A stretch of DNA of 64,000 bases from CAVZVW01 sp963778845. GTDB taxonomy: Bacteria > Actinomycetota > Actinomycetes > Actinomycetales > Kineosporiaceae. The DNA lies in the NCBI GenBank assembly GCA_963778845.1, contig CAVZVW010000001.1:744001-808000 (forward strand), in the 5' to 3' direction. Shown here piece after piece: positions 1-7,520 of this stretch (positions are counted from its first letter, which is position 1; each line of letters begins with the position of its first letter). A program made the position numbers and the translations under genes. Below the pieces are notes generated by a model, which saw only the letters and a program-made list of their open reading frames with translations, was not told the DNA's origin and did not search any database.

Positions 1-600
1 GTCGCACGTGCCGCAGCGGATGCACGCACCGCCCTCCCGCAGGTCCACGCCCATCGCGTTCGGGCTCGGGTGCACCCCGCGCGCACGGAGGCGGTCGGCG
101 AGGTCGGCCACGTACGGCTCGTGCTCCATCGCGGGGAAGGGGAAAGGGCCGCTGCGCCACGACTCGGTGGGGTCGATCCCCGCGGTGCCGTGCACCCGGT
201 ACACGCGCTCGGCCTCGGCGTAGTAAGGCTCCAGGTCGGCGTACGTGAACGGCCAGGCCGGCGAGGTCCCCTCGAGGTGCTCGACGGCGCCGAAGTCCTG
301 CTCCCGCAGGCGTGGCAGGCTCGCTCCGTAGACCTTCGTGCTGCCGCCCACCACGTAGTGCACGCCGGGGCTGAAGGCGTTCCCCTGACCGTCGATCCAC
401 TGCTCTGACGGCTTGTACCGGCGGTCGACGAACACCGCACGCGGGGACCAGTTCTCCTCCTCGCGCGGCAGCCGCTCACCGCGTTCGAGAACGAGGACGT
501 CGACACCCCGCCTGGCCAGGGCCAGCGCCACGGTCGAGCCGCCCATCCCCGAGCCGATCACGACGACGTCAGCGGACAGCTCCTCGTGCTGATGGGACAT
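1..600 (-). CDS. GMC-family FAD oxidoreductase, C-terminus cut by window edge
   Basis: The first 200 residues of a flavin-dependent oxidoreductase of the glucose-methanol-choline type, read leftwards out of the window. A dinucleotide-binding GxGxxG (IGSGMGG, residues 15-21) starts the FAD domain, and a VGGST loop typical of GMC enzymes follows. At the visible end is a Cys cluster CIRCGTC (Cys193, 196, 199), as found in the membrane or gluconate-dehydrogenase-like branch. The ATG at 600 puts the Rossmann strand at the expected place. It would oxidise an alcohol or sugar group; the substrate cannot be told because the C-terminal domain is missing. A long palindrome separates it from the regulator gene upstream on the same strand. 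Confidence 0.85.
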   Translation of the reverse strand, partial: MSHQHEELSADVVVIGSGMGGSTVALALARRGVDVLVLERGERLPREEENWSPRAVFVDRRYKPSEQWIDGQGNAFSPGVHYVVGGSTKVYGASLPRLREQDFGAVEHLEGTSPAWPFTYADLEPYYAEAERVYRVHGTAGIDPTESWRSGPFPFPAMEHEPYVADLADRLRARGVHPSPNAMGVDLREGGACIRCGTCD

Positions 601-624
601 GGCTCACCTCGCGCGGTTCGACTC

Positions 625-648
625 GGCCGGACGGCGCGCCGTCCGGCC
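625..648. terminator. 24-bp perfect palindrome, terminator-like hairpin
   Basis: A perfect self-complementary 24-mer centred at 636/637 (core GGCGCGCC), just downstream of the stop of the CstR-like gene and 25 bases upstream of the oxidoreductase start. There is no T-tract, as is usual for actinobacterial terminators. It probably separates the two leftward transcription units. Confidence 0.55.
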
Positions 649-702
649 CTGGCACCGCGTCCAGTTCTACCGGGTCTGCGGGCATTTCGCCGGGGGCGGG
701 CC

Positions 703-966
703 TCACGCCAGCGAGAGGAAGAGCTTCTCGAGCTCCGACGCGGTCATGGCGTCGCCGTCCTGCTCGCCGGACATGCACTGGCGCAGGCCGGAGGCCACGA
801 TCTTGAAGCCCGCGCGGTCGAGGGCACGCGAGGCAGCCGCCAGCTGGGTCACGATGTCCTTGCAGGACCGGCCGCTCTCGATCATCGCGATGACGCCGTC
901 CACCTGGCCCCGCGCGCGACGCAGGCGGTGAATCACCTCGCGGGCCTCCTGCTCGTCGATCTCCAC
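703..966 (-). CDS. CsoR/CstR-family (DUF156) transcriptional repressor, CstR-like
   Basis: An 87-residue all-helical repressor of the CsoR/RcnR/CstR family. Cys35 (RSCKDIV) and Cys64 (LRQC) are 29 residues apart, as in the copper sensor CsoR and in the persulfide sensor CstR. The CsoR copper-ligand His (position 60 here) is Gly. Two Cys without the His is the CstR pattern, so the likely signal is a reactive sulfur species rather than copper (inference). GTG 966 is chosen because GAGGAGGAG lies just upstream; a longer frame reaches 1026 but would begin inside the shared operator. It is divergent from the zinc dehydrogenase and probably represses both itself and that gene. Confidence 0.85.
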   Translation of the reverse strand: MEIDEQEAREVIHRLRRARGQVDGVIAMIESGRSCKDIVTQLAAASRALDRAGFKIVASGLRQCMSGEQDGDAMTASELEKLFLSLA

Positions 967-1000
967 CGCTTGCTCCTCCTCGACTGGCTTGTCGCGAGTG

Positions 1001-1014
1001 TACCCCCATGGGTA
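1001..1014. promoter_or_regulatory. CsoR-family operator between the divergent genes
   Basis: TACCCCCATGGGTA has TACCC/GGGTA arms around a four-base centre with a C/G tract, the known form of CsoR-family sites. It lies 35-48 bases upstream of the repressor GTG and 11-24 bases upstream of the dehydrogenase ATG, so one bound tetramer could block both genes. Confidence 0.65.
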
Positions 1015-1024
1015 TCTTCCCAGC

Positions 1025-2191
1025 ATGTCGAAGACCGTGCGGGCGGCCGTCCTCGTGGCACCCGGCCACTACGAGGTGCAGGAGTTCCCCCGCCCCACCC
1101 TCGCTGACGGCGCGCTGCTCATGCAGGTGGAGCTGTCGGGGATCTGCGGCACCGACAAGCACACGTTCCAGGGCGAGACGAGGCAGTACGCCGGCACGCC
1201 CGCCGAGACGGACACACCGTTCCCGATCATCCAGGGCCACGAGAACGTGGGGGTGGTCGCCGAGATCACCCCGGAGGCCGCCGAGCACATCGAGTTCTAC
1301 GGCCGTCGCCTCGCGGTCGGGGACCGCATCACGATGTGCCCGGACGTCGTCTGCGGGCGCTGCTACTCCTGCACCCACGTCCTGGGCTACGTCTGGTGCG
1401 ACAGGTCGCAGTGCTACGGCAACTCGTTCACCAGCAGCCGGGCCCCGCACCTGCTCGGCGGCTGGGCTGAGCTCATGTACCTGCGGCCCGACACGTTCGT
1501 CTACAAGGTGCCCGACGGGCTCTCCCCGCAGGTCGCAGTCCTGGCCGAGCTCATGGCCTGCACGGCCAGCCTGGACAAGGTCAAGGAGTTCAGCTCCTAC
1601 GCCATGGAGGGCTTCAACTCCGGCGACACCGTGGTCGTCATCGGCTGCGGGCCACTCGGCCTGCTGCACGTCGCGAAGGCGGACATGATGGGAGCCGGCC
1701 AGATCATCGCCACGGACCTGAGCTCCTACCGGCTCGACTGGGCCCGCCGCTGCGGCGCCGACCACACCATCGACGTCACCCGCACGAGTGCGGAGGAACG
1801 GGTCGAGAGGGTTCGCGAGCTCACGAGCGGGCGCGGCGCTGACGTCGTCCTGCACATGGCGAACACGCCGCGGTCCTTCATCGAGGGCATCGAGATGCTC
1901 AAGCGCGGCGGGATGATGCTCGAGATGGGCAACTTCGCCGACACGGGCGAGGTCAGCCTCAACGTGCACCGCCACATCTGCTCCAAGAACATCCGGCTCC
2001 TGGGTCTCACCAACCACCCGAGCACGGGGTACGGTCCTGCGCTGCGGCTGCTGGAGCGGTACGCAGACCGCTACCCCTTCGACGAGATGGTCACCCACCG
2101 GTTCGGCCTCGACCAGGCCGAGCTGGCGATGCGCACCAGCATGAGCACCGAGAGCATGAAGGTCGCCATCGCGCCGGCTCTCCGCTCTTGA
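1025..2191 (+). CDS. Zinc-dependent medium-chain alcohol dehydrogenase
   Basis: A 388-residue cytosolic NAD(P)-dependent dehydrogenase of the MDR superfamily. Catalytic zinc residues are visible at Cys41 (GICGTDKH) and in the GHE motif (71-73). A Cys-rich structural-zinc lobe follows (Cys105, 110, 113, 116, 125). The nucleotide fold carries GCGPLG at 207-212. The length is normal for the family. ATG 1025 is preferred over the upstream 989 start, which would overlap the operator. The substrate is unknown. Its place next to a CstR-like repressor suggests induction by sulfur or electrophile stress, perhaps handling an aldehyde, alcohol or thiol adduct (inference). Confidence 0.88.
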   Translation: MSKTVRAAVLVAPGHYEVQEFPRPTLADGALLMQVELSGICGTDKHTFQGETRQYAGTPAETDTPFPIIQGHENVGVVAEITPEAAEHIEFYGRRLAVGDRITMCPDVVCGRCYSCTHVLGYVWCDRSQCYGNSFTSSRAPHLLGGWAELMYLRPDTFVYKVPDGLSPQVAVLAELMACTASLDKVKEFSSYAMEGFNSGDTVVVIGCGPLGLLHVAKADMMGAGQIIATDLSSYRLDWARRCGADHTIDVTRTSAEERVERVRELTSGRGADVVLHMANTPRSFIEGIEMLKRGGMMLEMGNFADTGEVSLNVHRHICSKNIRLLGLTNHPSTGYGPALRLLERYADRYPFDEMVTHRFGLDQAELAMRTSMSTESMKVAIAPALRS

Positions 2192-2202
2192 CCACGCGCC
2201 AA

Positions 2203-2219
2203 GGTCGGGACCTCCGACC
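2203..2219. terminator. Short hairpin after the dehydrogenase
   Basis: GGTCGG and CCGACC form a six-pair stem with a five-base loop, 12 bases after the stop codon. A weak intrinsic terminator is plausible. Confidence 0.4.
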
Positions 2220-2334
2220 CCGCTGAAGGGGTCCACCACGGCGAACAATGGTCCGATCGGGTGCCCTGCAGCGCCGCACGGCCGAGCGATCCTCGCCTGC
2301 CGCGGCGTCAGGGCACGAAGGGGATGGTGCTCTG

Positions 2335-2496
2335 GTGAGCGACAAGCCCGACCTGCGACACGGTGACCCCCGTGTGCACGACCTGATCGCCGAGATGGAC
2401 GAAGCCATCGACGCCGGTGACGAGCCTCGGGTGGAGGAGCTCAGCCTGCGCCTGCACGCTCTGGACGCCACGGCGGGAGCCGGCGGGGACACCTGA
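2335..2496 (+). CDS. Small acidic hypothetical protein (53 aa)
   Basis: A 53-residue acidic, mostly helical protein beginning VSDKPDLRHG. No family is recognised. GTG 2335 follows AAGGGGATG by about ten bases. An in-frame start at 2248 would add a basic low-complexity leader unlike a real N-terminus. It stands alone between the dehydrogenase and the convergent transhydrogenase genes. Confidence is modest because short frames are easily spurious in DNA of this composition. Confidence 0.45.
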   Translation: MSDKPDLRHGDPRVHDLIAEMDEAIDAGDEPRVEELSLRLHALDATAGAGGDT

Positions 2497-2539
2497 GCCT
2501 TCGGCGGCTCAGTGGCCGGGCGGCTGGGCGCGGCCCGGG

Positions 2540-4015
2540 TCAGGCAGCGGCGCCTCGCAGGTACTGGTCTATGGCCGAGGCGGCGCGCTTGCCGTCGCCC
2601 ATCGCCAGGATCACCGTCGCCGAGCCGCGCACGATGTCGCCGCCGGCGAAGACTCCGGGTATCGACGTCTGCCCGACCTCGTCGACCTCGACGTAGCCCC
2701 AGCGGTTGACGGCGAGCTCCGGCGCGGTCTGCGTGAGCAACGGGTTCGCCCGGCTGCCGATGGCCACGACGACCTGGTCGCAGTCGACGACGAAGTCGCT
2801 GCCGGCGACCGGCGACGGCCGGCGCCGACCGGTCTCGTCGGGATCGCCCAGCTCCATGCGCTCGCATCGAAGCCCGCGCACCCACCCGTTCTCGCCGAGC
2901 ACCTCGGTCGGGGCGGTGAGGAACTGCCACGAGACGCCCTCCTGCTCGGCGTGGTGCACTTCCTCGGCGCGTGCGGGCAGCTCGGCGTGAGACCTCCGGT
3001 AGACGACGACCCCCTCGGCCGCGCCCAGCCGCAGGGCCGTCCGCGCGGCGTCCATCGCGACGTTCCCGCCGCCGACGACCGCCACGCGACGGCCGCGAAG
3101 CACCGGGGTGTCGGCGTCCTCCCGGTAGGCGCCCATGAGGTTGACCCTCGTGAGGTACTCGTTGGCGGAGTACACGCCCTTGAGGTTCTCGCCCGGGACG
3201 TTCATGAACACCGGGAGCCCGGCCCCGACGGCGACGAAGACCGCGTCGAAGCGACGCCGCAGCTCAGCAAGGGTGTACGTGCGCCCGATGACGACGTTCG
3301 GCTCGATCACCACGCCGCGACCGACGAGGCGCTGCACCTCGGCCGCCACGATGTCCTTGGGCAGGCGGAACTCGGGGATGCCGTACACCAGCACCCCGCC
3401 CGGGTCGTGGAAAGCCTCGAAGACCGTCACCGCGTGGCCGAACCGCACGAGCTCACCGGCCGCAGTCAACCCGCCCGGGCCGGACCCCACCACCGCGACC
3501 GACCTGCCCGACGGCTCGCGGCCGCCCCCGTCCTCCCGTAGGTCGACATCGTGGCGAGCGGCCCAGTCCGCCACGAAGCGCTCGAGGTGGCCGACCGCGA
3601 CCGGGGAGCCCACCACGCCCTTCAACGTGCGCCCGCGCAGGCAGACCCCCTCGCACTGGGTCTCCTGCGGGCAGACCCGCCCGGTGACGCAGGGAAGCGC
3701 GTTGTCGTCCAGCAGGCACCGCGCGGCCGCGCGCAGGTCACCGAGCGCCAGCAGGCTGATGAACGCGGGGATGTTCACCCGCACCGGGCACCCGTCGATG
3801 CACTTGGGCTTCTTGCACTGCAGGCATCGTTGCGCCTCGCGTACCGCGACCTGTTCGCTGAAGCCGAGGTTGACCTCCTCGAATGTGCGCACCCGCCCCT
3901 GCGCCGGCAGCTCGGGCATCTCCTGACGCTCGATCGCCATGCGCTCCTTGGTGCCCATCCGCGCTGTGGCGGGCGCGCCGGCGGCCCGGCCCGGCACCGT
4001 CCCCGGCTCGCTCAC
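2540..4015 (-). CDS. NfnB-like / glutamate-synthase-small-subunit-like flavoprotein
   Basis: A 491-residue iron-sulfur flavoprotein of the GltD/NfnB/SudA family. The N-terminal ferredoxin-like part has two Cys clusters (Cys64, 67, 72, 76 and Cys109, 115, 121, 125). An FAD-binding GSGPGG lies at 177-182, an NADPH-binding GGGNVA at 315-320, and the C-terminal family block FAGGDIVRG is present. It overlaps the upstream gene by four bases (GTGA), so translation is coupled. With NfnA it would form a soluble complex moving electrons between NADH, NADPH and ferredoxin. Glutamate synthase is less likely: no gltB is nearby and the partner is an NfnA/SudB-like subunit. Confidence 0.87.
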   Translation of the reverse strand: MSEPGTVPGRAAGAPATARMGTKERMAIERQEMPELPAQGRVRTFEEVNLGFSEQVAVREAQRCLQCKKPKCIDGCPVRVNIPAFISLLALGDLRAAARCLLDDNALPCVTGRVCPQETQCEGVCLRGRTLKGVVGSPVAVGHLERFVADWAARHDVDLREDGGGREPSGRSVAVVGSGPGGLTAAGELVRFGHAVTVFEAFHDPGGVLVYGIPEFRLPKDIVAAEVQRLVGRGVVIEPNVVIGRTYTLAELRRRFDAVFVAVGAGLPVFMNVPGENLKGVYSANEYLTRVNLMGAYREDADTPVLRGRRVAVVGGGNVAMDAARTALRLGAAEGVVVYRRSHAELPARAEEVHHAEQEGVSWQFLTAPTEVLGENGWVRGLRCERMELGDPDETGRRRPSPVAGSDFVVDCDQVVVAIGSRANPLLTQTAPELAVNRWGYVEVDEVGQTSIPGVFAGGDIVRGSATVILAMGDGKRAASAIDQYLRGAAA

Positions 4016-4833
4016 GCTGTCACCGGCGCCCGGCACGTCGCCTGCCCCTCGAACTCCTGGTAGGTCGTGAGCCGGTCGGCCAGCATGTCGTAGTCGACCA
4101 GGTGGCCGTCGAACTCCGGGCCGTCGACGCAGGCGTAGCGGGTCTGCCCCGCGACGCTGACCCGGCAGCCCCCGCACATGCCCGTACCGTCGACCATGAT
4201 CGAGTTGAGGGAGACGACGGTGGGGACGCCCAGCGGTCGGGTGAGCCGGGCGCATGCCTGCATCATCCGCACGGGCCCGACCGCGTAGACCGTGTCCACG
4301 GGGCCGGCCGCGAGCAGGTCGGCCAGGACGTCGGTCACCTGGCCGGCCCGGCCGTAGCTGCCGTCGTCGGTGCAGACGTGCACGTCACAGACCTCGCGCA
4401 GGCGGGCCTCGAGGATCACCTGGGCGTGCGACCGCGCGCCGAGGACCGTGCTCACCTTGACCCCCGACTCGGCCATGGCCCGCGCGATCGGGTAGACCAC
4501 CGCAGTACCCACCCCCCCGCCGACACACACCGCGTGACCGCGGTCGAGCAACGTCGTAGGCCGGCCGAGCGGCCCCACGACGTCGCGGACGGCCTGCCCC
4601 GGCTGGAGGGCCACGAGATCCCTCGTGCTCTTGCCGACAGCCTGGATCACGAGGGCGATGGTCCCGGCGTCGGCGTCGGCGTCGGCGATGGTGAGCGGGA
4701 TCCGCTCGGCCCCGGCGCCCAGCCGGACGATGACGAACTGCCCGGGACGGCGCACCTCGGCGATGCGCGGGGCGTCGACGACGAGCCGAACGATCCCGAG
4801 GGACAGCTGCTCGTTCTCGAGGACGGCGAACAT
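4012..4833 (-). CDS. NfnA/SudB-like ferredoxin-NADP reductase subunit
   Basis: A 273-residue member of the ferredoxin-NADP+ reductase alpha/sulfide dehydrogenase beta family. An FAD-contact motif IPLTI lies near 45-49, a nucleotide-binding GGGVGT at 105-110, and a [2Fe-2S] motif GMCGGCRV with Cys220, 223 and 235. Length and motif order match NfnA/SudB. It is the first gene of a two-gene operon with the NfnB-like subunit. Known roles in the family are electron-bifurcating NADH-dependent ferredoxin:NADP+ oxidoreductase and sulfur/polysulfide reductase; sequence alone does not separate them. A pyruvate:ferredoxin oxidoreductase elsewhere in the window supplies a plausible source of reduced ferredoxin. 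Confidence 0.87.
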   Translation of the reverse strand: MFAVLENEQLSLGIVRLVVDAPRIAEVRRPGQFVIVRLGAGAERIPLTIADADADAGTIALVIQAVGKSTRDLVALQPGQAVRDVVGPLGRPTTLLDRGHAVCVGGGVGTAVVYPIARAMAESGVKVSTVLGARSHAQVILEARLREVCDVHVCTDDGSYGRAGQVTDVLADLLAAGPVDTVYAVGPVRMMQACARLTRPLGVPTVVSLNSIMVDGTGMCGGCRVSVAGQTRYACVDGPEFDGHLVDYDMLADRLTTYQEFEGQATCRAPVTA

Positions 4834-4872
4834 GGTGCTTCCAGCGTGGCGCGCCCGGCGCGCCCGGGGACC

Positions 4873-4884
4873 GGGCCTAGGTCC
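4873..4884 (-). promoter_or_regulatory. Putative redox-regulon box upstream of nfnAB
   Basis: Read on the minus strand this is GGACCTAGGCCC, 40-51 bases upstream of the nfnA start. The same GGACCT(A/T)GG core lies upstream of the PFOR gene and twice upstream of the ccm operon. It resembles the GG-CC type of response-regulator boxes such as DosR/DevR sites; the regulator is unknown. Confidence 0.4.
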
Positions 4885-4896
4885 TCACGCCGGACG

Positions 4897-4934
4897 CCGG
4901 CAGGCGGGAAGGCCTGGGCCTTCCCGCCTGCCGG
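4897..4934. terminator. 18-bp perfect stem-loop
   Basis: Two perfectly complementary 18-base arms (4897-4914 and 4917-4934) with a two-base loop lie between the oxidase stop and the nfnA start. This is a second strong hairpin downstream of the oxidase gene and probably insulates nfnAB from it. Confidence 0.6.
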
Positions 4935-5001
4935 TGCTGCTATCGGTCGAGATGTCGCAGCTGGGTGGTGCTTGATCTTGATGCTGGGCCGCTCAGCCGG
5001 T

Positions 5002-5027
5002 CCGGCGGGCCCTGTCGGGCCCGCCGG
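5002..5027. terminator. Hairpin directly after the multicopper oxidase
   Basis: CCGGCGGGCCC and its exact complement are separated by TGTC, 13 bases downstream of the oxidase stop codon. It is the likely primary terminator of the oxidase transcript. Confidence 0.6.
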
Positions 5028-5039
5028 CCGGCGTCGGAC

Positions 5040-7520
5040 TCAGCGAGCGACGATCGGGGCGGTGTTGGCGGAGAAGACCCCGATACCCACCGCGTTGGTC
5101 GCCCTGACTCGGAAGACATACGTCCTTCCGACGGTCAGCCCAGTCGCGAGGAACGAGTTCGCAGGTGCGGCGAAGGCCGTGTAGCCCGACCAGGTCACAC
5201 CGTTGTCGAAGCTGCGCTGGACTGTGTAGGTGAGCAGCGGCGAGCCGCTGTTCGGCGGCGCCGTCCACCCGATCGTGGCAGCGGCGCTGCCGGTCGCACC
5301 GCGGGTCGCCGTCACGTTCGTCGGCGCACTCGGGGTGGTCGCGGCCATCACCAGAGCCGACGTGGCGGAGAACGGACCCGTTCCGGCGATCGTGGTCGCC
5401 CTCACCCTGAACCCGTAGTTGACCGCGGCCGTCAGGCCCGTCACCACCTTGGAGGTCGACGTCACAGTCCCCAGGCTCGTCCAGGTGCCACTGGTGTTGA
5501 TGGTCTGCTGCACCTCGTAGGAGATGATCGCGGACCCACCAGTACTGGCCGGGGCGGTCCAGGTGACCGTGAGCTGCCTGTCACCGGTAACGGCGGCTGT
5601 CACCCCTGTCGGGGCCCCCGGCAATGACGGAGTCAGCACGCTGACCGTCGCCGAGTACGCACCGAACACCGAGGCCGGCTGGTAAGCCCGGATCCGGTAG
5701 TAGTACGTGGTGTTCGCCGTCACAGGTGTGTTGGTGTACGCGGTCACGAGCCCCGCGTCGATCGTGGTGAGACCGGCAGTGAATGCACTGTTGGTCGCAC
5801 GCTGGATCTGGTAACCGGTCGCCCACGCCTGCCCCGTCCACGTGAGAGCCACACCCATCGGCGGCCCGGTGTTCGCCGCCGCCAGGCCGGTGGCCTGGAC
5901 GAGGGCCGTGTTCGGTGTCGTGACCGTTGCTGCCGGCGACGACGTCGCAGACGTCCCTGCCGGCCCGGTAGCGGTGACCGTGTACGAGTACGCGGTGCTC
6001 TTCACCACGCTGGTGTCGACGAACTGCGTCGCAGTACCGGCGACGGTGGTGGTGACTGTGCCACCCGTACCACCGGTGCGGACCACCGTGTACGACGAGG
6101 CGCCCACGGAGCCGGTCCATCCGACGGTCACGGTCAGCGGCCACACCGCCGAGGCGGTCGCGGTGACGCTGGCGGGGGTCGCCGGCGCCGGCACGTTGGT
6201 CACCTGCGCCGAGGTCGCGGAGCCTGCCTGGTTGTAGGCGATGACCCGGTACAGGTAGTACGCCCCGCTGGCCGCCGTGGTGTCGATGAACGTCGTCGCG
6301 TTGGCTACCGCCGTCCCGACCTGCGCCCATGAACCCACCGCGTGGTTGGTGAACGGAGCGCGTTCGATCTTGAACCCGATCTCGTTCGCCATGTTGCCCC
6401 AGTTGCCGATGGTGCTGGCGGCGAGGCTCATGTTGACCGGCGTCGGGTCGGTCCACGTCACGGTGACGTTGGGGCTGCCCGCTCCGGCCGCGACCCCGGT
6501 CGGTGCACCGGGCGTCACGGGGTAGGTCGTGACCGTGACGGGCCGCATCATGTCCATCTCCTCATGGCTGAGGATGTGGCAGTGGAACACGTACTCCCAC
6601 TTGAAGTCGGTGACCACGTTCACGATCGGCGTCACCATCGGGGTGCCGTCGGTGTTGGTGTTGTTGAAGCCGGCCTGGGTCCCCAGGGCGGTGTTGAGAT
6701 CCCCGGTGGCTCCGATCGGCATCATCGGGTTGAGCGGGCGCGAGCTGTCGGGCACCCCGAAGGGCAGCGACGGCACGATCGGGCGCAGCGCGACGATGGT
6801 GTCCTCGAGCGGGCTGACCCGCACGGTGTCCTTCCAGCCCAGCTCGCTGGGCTCGGGCGGGATGATGATGTTGTCCCATGTGACCCGGTTGATCACTTGG
6901 ACGTCGTAGAGGTGGAAGTGGATCGGGTGGGTGTCCACCCCGTTGTGAGTGATCTTCCACAGCTGCGTGCCGTCCGCCGCCGACGAGATCGGCGTGACGT
7001 TCAAGGCACTCGGCATGCCTCCTGCGTCCAGAATCTCCGTCGCCGGGTTCACGTACGGATAGAGGATGATGTTCTGCAGCAGTGGTGTGGCCCCTGGGGC
7101 TTCAAGCCCCATGTTGGCCGTCATCCTCCCCCATTCGTCGAAGCTGGCCGAGTTCATCTCGTCGTGCATGCCCTTGGGCTGGAAGGCGAGCTGCAACCGG
7201 CTGCCCGACACCGTGTCGAACTTGAAGCGGTCGGTCGGCTGGGCCCCCTCGGCGATCCGGGCGAACCCGTCGCACTTCGCGGACGGGGTGGTAGCGCTGT
7301 TGCAGTACCCGTTGGCCACGAAGCTGGTGCCGAGGGCGGTGTTGTAGGCGGCCTGGCCGACGATGATCGGGTCGGAGCCCTTCTCGAACACACCGGCTGG
7401 CTTGCCGGCGCCGTCGAGGTGGTGGGCGAACGCCGCCATGAGGGCGCCCATCCGGTCAGCGGTGGTGTTCGGCCGGTCCCATGCCACTGCCGGGGCTGCG
7501 GTCGACACCTTCACCTGCAT
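5040..7520 (-). CDS. Multicopper oxidase, C-terminal half with five FN3 domains (split by frameshift)
   Basis: This frame continues the oxidase begun at 10803. It holds the second set of copper ligands, HPIHFHL (near 6905-6945) and FHCHILSHEEMDMM (near 6548-6590), the usual type 1/2/3 ligands of the last cupredoxin domain. Five fibronectin type III modules of about 85-95 residues follow, with recurring GAPTGVTA, TVTWT and YRV(I/R)A blocks; such modules often bind wall or matrix polymers. ATG 7520 is only the first Met after the break: the homologous protein clearly continues upstream through GYGPNTRTI in this frame. It is unlikely to be translated alone and has no export signal of its own. 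Confidence 0.85.
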   Translation of the reverse strand: MQVKVSTAAPAVAWDRPNTTADRMGALMAAFAHHLDGAGKPAGVFEKGSDPIIVGQAAYNTALGTSFVANGYCNSATTPSAKCDGFARIAEGAQPTDRFKFDTVSGSRLQLAFQPKGMHDEMNSASFDEWGRMTANMGLEAPGATPLLQNIILYPYVNPATEILDAGGMPSALNVTPISSAADGTQLWKITHNGVDTHPIHFHLYDVQVINRVTWDNIIIPPEPSELGWKDTVRVSPLEDTIVALRPIVPSLPFGVPDSSRPLNPMMPIGATGDLNTALGTQAGFNNTNTDGTPMVTPIVNVVTDFKWEYVFHCHILSHEEMDMMRPVTVTTYPVTPGAPTGVAAGAGSPNVTVTWTDPTPVNMSLAASTIGNWGNMANEIGFKIERAPFTNHAVGSWAQVGTAVANATTFIDTTAASGAYYLYRVIAYNQAGSATSAQVTNVPAPATPASVTATASAVWPLTVTVGWTGSVGASSYTVVRTGGTGGTVTTTVAGTATQFVDTSVVKSTAYSYTVTATGPAGTSATSSPAATVTTPNTALVQATGLAAANTGPPMGVALTWTGQAWATGYQIQRATNSAFTAGLTTIDAGLVTAYTNTPVTANTTYYYRIRAYQPASVFGAYSATVSVLTPSLPGAPTGVTAAVTGDRQLTVTWTAPASTGGSAIISYEVQQTINTSGTWTSLGTVTSTSKVVTGLTAAVNYGFRVRATTIAGTGPFSATSALVMAATTPSAPTNVTATRGATGSAAATIGWTAPPNSGSPLLTYTVQRSFDNGVTWSGYTAFAAPANSFLATGLTVGRTYVFRVRATNAVGIGVFSANTAPIVAR

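Noticed and set aside
2091..2930. Arg/Ala-rich minus-strand frames around 2.1-2.9 kb
   Set aside because: No motif, and they overlap the dehydrogenase and NfnB genes in other frames.
2540..4015. Glutamate synthase small subunit
   Set aside because: No large subunit is adjacent and the partner is an NfnA/SudB-like reductase, so NfnB/SudA is the better reading.
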